A DNA stretch of 64,000 bases, taken from assembly GCA_964019055.1 (NCBI GenBank), contig OZ025206.1:8995617-9059616 (forward strand). Reading direction: 5' to 3'. Below the pieces are notes generated by a model that saw nothing but the letters and a program-made list of their open reading frames with translations, made no database searches and had not been told where the DNA came from. The position numbers and the translations under genes are program-made. Below are positions 12,980 through 21,169 of this stretch, piece by piece. How positions within the stretch are numbered: the stretch's first letter is position 1; each line of letters opens with the position of its first letter. Source of the stretch: Anthopleura xanthogrammica. Its lineage: Eukaryota > Cnidaria > Anthozoa > Actiniaria > Actiniidae.

Positions 12980-13970
12980 CCTTAGTGCAGGTGCTATGAT
13001 TGCATCTTGAGTGCGAGACCTTGAGTTTTGGTATCACATGTCCAGTATGCATTGCTTGGTCACATTTTAGACGTTGTTAGTGTAATGTGTGTTTTTGTTC
13101 TAATCTGTGATTGAGGTAAATGCATGTTGAGTGCGAGACCCTGAGTCTTGGTATCTCATGTCCAGTATGTATTGCTTGGTTACATTTTAGATGTTAAAGT
13201 GTGTGTTTGTTCTAATCTGTGATCGAGGTAAATGCATGTTGAGTGCGAGACCCTGGGTCTTGGTATCTCATGTCCAGTATGCATTGCTTGGTTACATTTT
13301 AGACGTTAAAGTGTGTGGTTGTTCTAATCTGTGATCGAGGTAAATGCATGTTGAGTGCGAGACCCTGAGTCTTGGTATCTCATGTCCAGTATGCATTGCT
13401 TGGTTACATTTTAGACATTAAAGTGTGTGTTTGTTCTAATCTGTGATCGAGGTAAATGCATGTTGAGTGCGAGACCCTGAGTCTTGGTATCTCATGTCCA
13501 GTATGCATTGCTTGGTCACATTTTAGACGTTGTTGTTAGTGTAATGTGTGTGTTTGTTCTAATCTGTGATCAAGGTAAATGCATGTTGAGTGCGAGACCT
13601 TGAGTCTTGGTATCTCATGTCCAGTATGCATTGCTTGGTCACATTTTAGACGTTGTTAGTGTAATGTGTGTGTGTGGTTCTAATCTGTGATCGAGGTAAA
13701 TGTATGTTGAGTGCTAGACCCTGAGTCTTGGTATCTCATGTCCAGTATGCATTGCTTGGTCACATTTTAGACGTTGTTGTTAGTGTAATGTGTGTGTTTG
13801 TTCTAATATGTGATCGAGGTAAATGCATGTTGAGTGCAAGACCTTGAGTCTTGGTATCTCATGTCCAGTATGCATTGCTTGGTTACATTTTGGATGTTGT
13901 TAATGTGTGTGTGTGGTTCTAATCTGTGATCGAAGTAAATGTATGTTGAGTGCTAGACCCTGAGTCTTGA
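12980..13970. repeat. Minisatellite, nine copies of 112-123 bp
   Basis: The word GTGCGAGACC (or close variants) occurs at 13011, 13131, 13243, 13355, 13467, 13590, 13711, 13833 and 13950. Each unit continues with CTTGGTATCTCATGTCCAG, a TGCATTGCTTGGT block and a variable TG-rich spacer. Spacing alternates between a 112-bp form and a 120-123-bp form, differing by a GTTGTTAGTGTAAT insertion. The units are highly similar, so expansion is recent. Unrelated to the 329-bp satellite. Confidence 0.95.
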
Positions 13971-14952
13971 TATATACATTTACATTTTAGGCAGCAGTGC
14001 TAAATATTTAGGTTTTTTTTTTTTGCTTTGAACTTGTTACAATATTTTTTTTCTAAAGTTGCATCATAGTATCAAATTTAAATGTTCCTACAACTAGCCA
14101 AGATAGGTACAAAGCATTATATTAACACACTGATCCAGCTATTTATGATGGAATTTGTGCACCTTATACAGAATCTAAAATGTATATAGTTTCAGTTACA
14201 TGGCCATATATAAATATATAGAGTTTGTATGATGTGATTTGATTGAAGGATTATCTATTACCTGTATGTGGAAAGCCAAGAGGCCATCATTTTATAAGTC
14301 AATTGTAATTCATCATTATTTAAGGAATAATATTGACTGTAAATGTCTATTTTTTTTCCCAGAGGGACACCAACTTTGGTGAAGTAAAAAAATTTGTTAA
14401 GCCACAGGTTGTAGCATGCATGATTTGAATGCCCTTTGCATTGTATGTACACTATAGCTAAACATGATTGATAAGAGGGTAGGCCTTTGTATCTTTAAAC
14501 TCTTTAATTATTTAATGCAATTTTGAATGCAGAAATTATTCGAGAGCTTCCTGAAAATCACTCTACGGTTAGTTGTGTACTTGTATATTGTATTTTTCCC
14601 ATAAATTGTATGTGTGTGTTACCTCTTTTACACTAATGTTTGATATTGTGATTTTATGAGATTAAATTTTCAAAAAATATAATGAATGGTGTCATCATTC
14701 TTAATTACATATATAATCTACAATAGATGGGCTACGATATTGTTGCATCATGTTGTCAACATCTAACCAAAACAGTTTATTTTTACACAGAATGGCAAAA
14801 CCAGACCTTGTGTTTCAAATTGGTTCCATTTGGACTGAAGCAGCTTTTAAAAGACTCTTATGAACCAGTCATAGCCAAAACAACACTACTTTTTGTAACG
14901 TTTCAGCTCTACGAAAATTTAATTCAGCTCCTACAAATTCCAAATCAGCACC
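13971..14952. other. AT-rich sequence, little recognised
   Basis: No convincing gene. Frames of 64-87 codons at 14258-14452 (minus) and 14727-14990 (plus) show no recognisable domain. A possible short exon lies after TTGAATGCAG near 14530, followed by GGTTAG at about 14570, continuing the exon-like series to the left. Confidence 0.35.
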
Positions 14953-15307
14953 TCCATTATCCAAAACAGATTTGCATCGGTTCGTTTTAGCACCTCCTCT
15001 GAGGGTCAATTCAGCTCTTAAGACTGGGTCTAATTCAGCCCTGTAGAAAAAAGCCAAATCAGCCCCAAAATATGTGCCATATTTTACTCACCTTTTCGGC
15101 CCCACATTTGGGGCTGAATCAGCTCGATCGGATTATCCAAAACAGATGTGTGCAGGGTCGTTTTAGCTCCTCCTATGAGGGTCAATTCAGCCCTTAAGCC
15201 TGGGTTCAATTCAGCCCTCTAGAAATAGGGCCAAATCAGCCCCAAAATATGTGCCATATTTTACTCACCGTTTCGGCCCAATTTTTGGGGCTGAATCAGC
15301 TCGATCG
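14953..15307. repeat. Tandem pair of about 175-bp CAGCCCC-rich units
   Basis: Two head-to-tail copies, 14953-15130 and 15134-15307. Each contains TTATCCAAAACAGAT (the second entered via GGATTATCC), GAGGGTCAATTCAGC, AATATGTGCCATATTTTACT and GGGGCTGAATCAGCTCGATCG. The right copy ends exactly where the LINE ORF2 becomes recognisable, so this is probably the terminal region of an element that interrupts ORF2. Confidence 0.8.
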
Positions 15308-17009
15308 AATTTACAGTGCAGTTCTGCTGAAGAGACATGTTGATCATGGTGGTTATTACTGGTAAAATAGTTGGAATACAGCGTATGAGCAAATATGTAG
15401 GCATGGGGTCCAGCGTACACGACTTCTTCGGTAAAGAAGAAAGCAGGCTAAGAACATCATCTTCTGATAACAGTTCAAAGCAAGTGAATTCACTAACTTG
15501 AGAGTCAGTGACATAAAGGTCAGGCTCATGGTGGGTCGTTGGACAAACATCAAGTTCACTACGAATTTTGGCGATCTTCTGTATGAAGAACTCTCCAAGA
15601 TCATTCATAGCAAGTTGGTTATTATCCTTGTAATCAGGAAAGGACAGTCGTTGTGCCTTAAAAAGAAGACGCTTAGTTGCTTGAAACAATTTACGAGAAT
15701 CACTGGAGTGTTCACTTATGAATTCGGTGTAAAATTTCCGTTTAGCTTCATTCATCAGAAAGTTGCAGTTGTTTTTAGCAGTGTTTGTTGTAGGAATGTC
15801 ACTTGCAAGAGCTGTACCAACACTTGTGAAGTGATGGTTAAAAGCTTCGGCCATTTCTGGGGCAGAATTAATTACTAAGTCATCGTCACATTTGATTTCA
15901 GTTATATTACGGCGAGATTTGCTGCAATTGCGTGAAGTTACTTCGTTAATAAGACTCCAAGTTTTCCTCGAATCCTTTTGGAATTTTGTAAAATTGTCCG
16001 TGAAATACTGCTTTTTAGCCTGCTTAATTGCATTGTTGACTTGGTTTCTCGCACGCTTATATAACTGCCAATCAATATCGTCATTACTATAAACTGACTT
16101 CTTTTTGAGATAATTACGTTTATGGATCTTATCTAATAATTCCTTAGTAATCCAGGGGGACTTTTTTTTCCTTGTTTTCTTTTTGCTCAACGGAGCGTGC
16201 TTATCTATTACTTCAATAAACAAATTGTGCCAGACATTCCACATATCATTGGGATTTTCATGGCTATAAACTGTGTCCCATGGTTGGTTGGCTATGTCAG
16301 ACAAAAAAGCATCTTTATCAAAATTCCTATAAAGACGCGTTTCCACTATTCGAGAGCCAGTTTTTTCATAACGTGTCTTACGTGTCATAAAGACAAGCGA
16401 ATGGTCACTGATTGCGATATGTTGAACTCCTGAATTGATGATTTTGTCAGGAGAGTTTGTTATGCATAGGTCAATTAATGTTCGTGAGTTTGGGGTTACC
16501 CTTGTCGGTTCAGTGATCAATTGGCTTAAACCGTAAATATCGAGTATACTAGTTAGCTTAACAGCGATTGGACTGTTTTTGCCCTCTAACAGATCACAGC
16601 TCAAATCCCCAAGTAAAAAAAGGTCTTTACTCTCGGCATCAATTTTGTCAATAAGATCTTCAAAACTATGAAAAATATCCGAAGGAGCACTCGGGGGTTT
16701 GTACCATGTTCCAACAAGAAATGGTTTAGAATTTGGATTGGTAATTTCAACAAAAATACATTCAAGTTGGTCCACGCACAAGTCGTGGCGAATGTGATAG
16801 TTAAGGTTTTGACGTAAAAATATACAAACTCCACCTCCGTTCCTTCCATTTGTTTTACGATCTCTTCGCACAAGTTCAAACCCCTTTAAATGAATTTCGT
16901 CATCTTTGATACTAGCATCTAATTTGGATTCATTAACTGACAGTAAATCAATATTAGAATTATCCATAAAAGCCTTAAGGTCATCAATGTGTGCGATTAA
17001 ACTATTAAT
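15307..17009 (-). pseudogene. LINE ORF2 part: APE-type endonuclease and RT linker
   Basis: The ORF (17018-15261) carries an APE-like endonuclease in about its first 215 residues: LLSVNESKLD, GGGVCIFLR, GTWYKPP, LLGDLSCDLL, LITEPTRVTPNSRTLIDLC and ISDHSLVF. The residue expected as Asn in the GD-x-N motif is Ser here, which suggests reduced or lost cleavage. A basic linker and the start of an RT finger domain follow (MAEAFNHHFTSVG). The frame then jumps to a second, homologous linker (EAKRKFYTEFISE) and a second finger start (KKSCTLDPMPTYLL). RT motifs with the catalytic aspartates are absent, cut at about 15307. Its true N-terminus lies beyond the Crypton insertion at 19700-19790. The first five residues of the ORF are inserted-element sequence. 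Confidence 0.85.
17003..17009. repeat. 7-bp direct repeat TATTAAT, left end of Crypton insertion
   Basis: Matches TATTAAT at 19691-19697. Removing the interval and one copy restores the LINE ORF2 reading frame across the junction. Confidence 0.75.
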
Positions 17010-17194
17010 CATATCCATTTTGAAATCATTAGCAAATCCTGCAATCTGATTGGCTACAAAGTGTGCGATTTAAGCATTAATTGCACTATTTTGAATCATT
17101 AATTGCATCATTTTGTCAAACAATCACTTTTGAAGCTACATATAACTGTTGAGTATTTTAATATATTAAGTTTCAAAATGGAAATGATTAATAG

Positions 17195-17345
17195 GTAATA
17201 GAACTGAGTGTCTTGCAATTTTGGGCAGAAATCACACTCGTGATTAACAAATTGCACTCCCGCTGCGCGGTCGTGCAATTTTGTAATCACTCTTGCGATT
17301 TCAGCCCAAATTGCACTCAACTCAGTTCTATTACCATTATTAATC
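17195..17345. repeat. Palindromic repeat, left copy
   Basis: GGTAATAGAACTGAGTG at one end is complementary to the CAACTCAGTTCTATTACC end. Inner arms CAATTTTGGGC and GCCCAAATTG also pair around a CGCTGCGCGGTCG centre. Bordered by ATTAATA on one side and TATTAAT on the other. A frame reads through it but is a by-product of the palindrome. Confidence 0.9.
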
Positions 17346-17592
17346 ATATCCATTTTGAAATCACTAGCAAATACTGCAATCTGATTGGTTAAAAAGTGTG
17401 CGATTTAAGCATTGATCGCACTATTTTGAATCATTAATAGCATCATTTTGTCAACCAATCACATTGCAGCTTTCAAGAAAACTAACTAATCAAATCAAAG
17501 GATTTAAAGCTATTTGAAGTAAGGGGGAAAAATGAAAAACAACAAGGCAGCCATTTTTTTCTCTCTCTAAAACCAACAAAATAGCATAAAAC

Positions 17593-18495
17593 ATGAATGA
17601 ATTTGGTGACTTACAATTGTTCTTGGGGGAGGAGGACCACCTTCTTTCAGATATCTCTTGGGACTTTGATTTTGATATTTCTAATATAAACAACGATGCT
17701 GACAAGGAGAAATCTTCGTCCACGTCCACATCTACAGTTACGAAGACACAGGTTTCAAGTGCTTCAAGCCAACTTGAAAATGTTTCAAGTGCTTCAAGTA
17801 GCAATACCAAAACGCCTATTGACCAGTCAAGATTTCCAGAAGTACCAGTTGATGTAATTGAAGAAATGAAAGCCAATTCAATGAATAAAAACACAAAACG
17901 TACCACACAAACTTGGATGACTGTAGTAGAAAAATGGTGTCATTCCCGGAATTTGAACACAAAGATTGAAACGCTTCCCCCACCAGAACTTGATAAACTC
18001 TTGGAAAGATTTTATGCAGAGATAAAGAAGCAGAATGGTGACGACTATGAACCAGAATCTCTTCGAGTAATGCAAGCGTCCATTGAACGATACCTGAAGG
18101 AGAAAAACTATCCCCGTAGTATAATAAGGTCACGCGAGTTTCACAACTCCCAGGAAACCCTCAACGCTGTAGCGACGACCTTGCGTAAACAAGGTAAAGG
18201 AAAACGGCCAAATAAATCCAAGCCAATAAACCATGAAGAGGAGGAAGAACTGTGGAAAAGCGGAGAACTTGGCAGTCATAACGGAAGAGCTCTGACACAA
18301 ACAAACTTCAAAATCTTGACCGAGCAGTTAGGGCTTCGTGGTCGCCAGGAACATTATGACGCTTACGTGGACGACTTTGTAATAATTTCACACCAAGACG
18401 GAAGTGAAAGTGTAGAGTTCAGAGAAAATCCCACCAAAAACAAGAAGTGGAGGACTAAGAATTCGCCACCGAAGCACGCCACAAATAATGTATAG
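17593..18495 (+). pseudogene. Crypton-type tyrosine recombinase, N-terminal part
   Basis: A 300-codon frame. Residues 1-100 are acidic and S/T-rich. About 105-200 form a helical core-binding-like region (TWMTVVEKW, PPELDKLLERFYAEIKK, PRSIIRSREF). At about 248-254 LRGRQEH supplies the first catalytic Arg of the YR fold as found in Crypton proteins and their domesticated relatives (ZMYM2-4, QRICH1, KCTD1 type, formerly DUF3504). The frame ends at TAG 18493-18495 and the domain continues in another frame from about 18488, so a one-base indel near 18475-18480 has broken the gene. The ATG at 17593 is the first in a long open frame. The protein would catalyse site-specific DNA recombination. Confidence 0.8.
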
Positions 18496-19207
18496 TACTG
18501 ACGGCGGTGAGAGAGATCCGGTACGCTTATTTAAACTGTGGCTTTCAAAAAGACCAGAAAGCATGAAAAACAACGGGCCGTTATACCTCACCATAATCAA
18601 TCGTCCCAAATGTCCAGATGTATGGTATGGAAAAGTCAGAATGGGAGAGAATTCAATCGGAAACTTGATGAAATCGATGGCCAAGGCCTTGGATACCAAC
18701 AAGAAAATCACAAACCATTCCATGAGAAAGACCTTGGTGTGCAAGCTGAAAAAATCAGGACAACCTAGAAATGTCATCAAAGAAATTACTGGCCATGCAC
18801 GCGAATCATCTCTTGATGATTATGACGAAGTCGACGAAGAGGAAAGACGAAAATTATCACACATCATCAGTGGATTCAAATCTTCAAACGAGTACACAAC
18901 ACCACTGTCTGCAAAAAGCACGTGCGATCCAGTCAACAAGCCAAAAAGTTCAAGTACAGATAATATATCAGGTCCAAAGCCAGATAGCCCTCTGCAAACG
19001 GCTGGAAGCGCCTTATTGCCATTCCTTCGATGTCTTCCAAACCAAATAATGTCACTTCAAAATCAGGTGATTTCTAGTTCGACTACAGCAGCATTCAACT
19101 ATTCGAATTGCACGTTCAACATCTACAATTCCGAGACAAGAAAGCCTCCAGTGTCGAAGAAGCGAAGACTTATCTTCGACTCGGATGACGAAGATCAAGA
19201 AAAATAA
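18488..19207 (+). pseudogene. Crypton-type tyrosine recombinase, C-terminal part
   Basis: A 239-codon frame continuing the recombinase: DPVRLFKLWLSKRP at the start, then HSMR (about 77-80), TGH (101-103) and a candidate nucleophile Tyr in SLDDY (112), completing the R..HxxR..H..Y set. A serine-rich tail ends in a basic then acidic stretch (KKRRLIFDSDDEDQEK), a possible nuclear signal. It overlaps the preceding frame by 8 nt. Because homologous sequence extends upstream of this ATG in the other frame, I treat it as a frameshifted gene, not a second protein. Confidence 0.8.
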
Positions 19208-19547
19208 AACTAGCGCTTTGACTTTTTGGGACTTTTTACCTTGAGTATTCATTTTTAGAATCAGTTTTTCTGACAGTTTTTCGTAGTACTATACTAGACT
19301 TCGAAGCATTAATTTGACCTCTCGAAAATTATGGTCTAACTGTAGGTTTTGACAGCGTTGTCATGGAAACGATAAATTTACATATTTTTTTGAAACCAAT
19401 CAACAGTCTGTAATTAATACATATTTCACATCGTATATTTCATTAAATGATTGATGAGAATTACTAAAGAATAAAGTACTTTTGAAGCTACATATAACTG
19501 TTGAGTATTTGATTTGCTAGTGATTTCAAAATGGATATGATTAATAG
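19208..19547 (+). other. Crypton element 3' region
   Basis: AT-rich non-coding sequence. From about 19478 it matches the segment left of the first palindrome (CTTTTGAAGCTACATATAAC at 17127 and 19478), so element ends share more than the palindrome. Confidence 0.6.
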
Positions 19548-19697
19548 GTAATAGAACTTCGTGTCGTGCAATTTTGGGCTGAAATCACACTCGTGATTAA
19601 CAAATTGCACTCCCGCTACGCGGTCGTTTAATTTTGTAATCACTCGTGTGATTTCAGCCCAAATTGCACTCCACTCAGTTCTATTACCATTATTAAT
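19548..19697. repeat. Palindromic repeat, right copy
   Basis: A direct copy of the 17195-17345 palindrome with about ten differences, bordered by the TATTAAT repeat at the LINE junction. Confidence 0.9.
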
Positions 19698-19814
19698 ATT
19701 AAGCGAAGCCATTACTAGACCACGTCCTGTTACATTACAATCTAAAAACTTACCACGCGATAGAGGTGGTTCGCATTGCAAATGCAAGGCATTGGATTCC
19801 CCAACGGCAATAAT
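19698..19814 (-). pseudogene. LINE ORF2 N-terminal stub
   Basis: On the minus strand the segment reads MHLQCEPPLSRGKFLDCN and then MASLNIN, which joins in frame to SLIAHIDDL at 16999, across the Crypton insertion. LVMASLNINS-type starts are usual for this endonuclease. Confidence 0.75.
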
Positions 19815-20923
19815 CTAATCTCCCCTAATATACTTAGTAAAGTTATGTGCGAGTTGCCAAGTTCCCTTCGAGTTAAGGTGGAGACCGCTACAGTTTAGGT
19901 GCTCAGTGGTGATAAGGCTGTGATCGATAAAGGACCATCCGTTCTGGTTGCAGTATTGTCTTAGGACTTTGTTAACTTGACTAACTTTCTTGGACAGAAT
20001 ATCATCGTCAGATCTGGTGATAAGACCAGATATAGCAATCTCGGTCTCAGAATTTGCTGCCTCAGTTGCAAGTTGAACAATTTGCTCTGCACAAGATCTT
20101 TCAGAAGTGCAAGACTTGAGGTCATTTGTTCCCACATGCACAATAACCAGGTCGGGTTTCTTTCTCAGTATAGGCTTTATGTGGTCGCCCATGTCTTGAA
20201 TCGAGCATCCAGGGAAAGTAGATATTTTGACATTGGCGTGCTTGGACATCTTGTGTCCTTGAAGGTGCTTTACCATAGAGTCTCCTGCTATCCATACTTC
20301 CCTTTTCTTGTTGGAATCTGCATTAGCTTTGGTCTTCTTAGCAGTATCACTCGTTGAGCGATCTTTAATGGCTGATGTGTTGCGTGAATTGCTGGGCCGT
20401 TCATTTTGGCTGTGCTTTGTGTTGGCTTGGTCAGGTGGCTTACTGGGGGCCACCCTAGGGACGTTTACTTTAAGCGGTTCATGCTCCGTTGAGTGTATAA
20501 CCTCGTGGAATGCAGAGTCCTTAATGAGGATTTGAGTTACTTTCAATAGTGAATTCTTTTCATCTTCGGCTTGTTTTAACTCAATTTCCATTTTGGCTAA
20601 TTTAATATTCAAGGAGCTGACTTCTTCCTTTAAAATTCGATTCTCCTGTAGTAAATTCTCGTTGCCACTTGGATTACTGAGGGACTGAATTTTCTACCAG
20701 ATCAATGAAAACTCTATATTAAGACTTTCGGTTGTGAATTCCACCTTTTCAGGAGGATCATCTTGAACAGAAAGTACAGAAGTAGTATCGGTATCGCTGT
20801 CGTCAATCACTACATTTCCAATCTTTGGATCTTTCTGCCCATCATGAACTTGATTCTGTAGAAATATTTTAAGTCTTGCGAGTAGGTCCTTTTTGTAGCC
20901 ATCAGTTCTTAAGCCATGAAATG
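19815..20923 (-). pseudogene. LINE ORF1: coiled coil and SGNH esterase, 3' part
   Basis: The frame from 20612 (265 codons) opens with a coiled-coil segment (IKLAKMEIELKQAEDEK), a charged linker, then an SGNH/GDSL hydrolase fold: GDS at residues 110-112, GTND at 161-164 and the SGLHLN block near 246-251 supplying the catalytic His. Esterase-bearing ORF1 proteins are known in CR1/L2-group LINEs, where ORF1p binds nucleic acid. Upstream in the same frame (20697-20923) is the linker to a SAP motif (LRTDGYKKDLLARL), but an in-frame TAG at 20694-20696 interrupts it. The 5' piece lies at 25425-25480 beyond the gypsy insertion. Confidence 0.8.
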
Positions 20924-20928
20924 CTAAG
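20924..20928. repeat. Target-site duplication CTAAG (left)
   Basis: Matches CTAAG at 25420-25424. Collapsing the two rejoins ORF1 in frame. Confidence 0.9.
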
Positions 20929-21085
20929 TATAATATTCAACAAGTATAAGTAAACGTAAGAAGTACTCTTTTAATCCTCGCTCTTTGATCATTCCATTCC
21001 CCGCATCTAGTAGTTTCCCGTTCTCCTTACTGCGCATGTCTCTCACGTAATGTCACGCTATATGCTAAGATGTAACGACACTACA
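20929..21085 (-). repeat. 3' LTR of gypsy element
   Basis: On the minus strand it begins TGTAGTGTCG and ends GAATATTATA. Same sequence as 25263-25419. Confidence 0.92.
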
Positions 21086-21100
21086 TCTCTCTCTTCTTCT
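21086..21100 (-). promoter_or_regulatory. Polypurine tract
   Basis: The minus strand reads AGAAGAAGAGAGAGA directly before the TG of the 3' LTR, the position where plus-strand DNA synthesis is primed. Confidence 0.8.
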
Positions 21101-21169
21101 AAACTCAAAAGAAAATCCAACAACAACTTTAACGTTTCGGTGCACAAGGTGCCTATATGTACTAAACAG

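Larger units (their letters stand above)
17010..19690 (+). mobile_element. Crypton-like tyrosine-recombinase element
   Basis: A 2.68-kb insertion in LINE ORF2 (which runs on the opposite strand), flanked by the 7-bp repeat TATTAAT. It contains a recombinase gene in two frames (17593-19207) and near-identical 150-bp palindromic repeats at each side (17195-17345 and 19548-19697). The left side also has a duplicated segment (about 17015-17127 and 17345-17463). No long TIR or LTR of a standard class is present, which fits Cryptons, but the paired palindromes are unusual. It could instead be a Crypton gene carried by a palindromic non-autonomous element. Confidence 0.7.

Noticed and set aside
12980..13970. 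Regular 112-123-bp spacing as a CRISPR-like array
   Set aside because: The whole unit is repeated, there are no unique spacers, and the context is a eukaryotic mobile block.
15356..16433. Plus-strand ORFs of 60-126 codons opposite LINE ORF2
   Set aside because: Antisense shadows of the endonuclease/RT frame, with no domain.
17108..17353. 81-aa minus ORF (and its 99-aa twin at 19488-19787) as a gene
   Set aside because: Both are translations of the palindromic repeat; the twin's start is the LINE ORF2 N-terminus reading into it.
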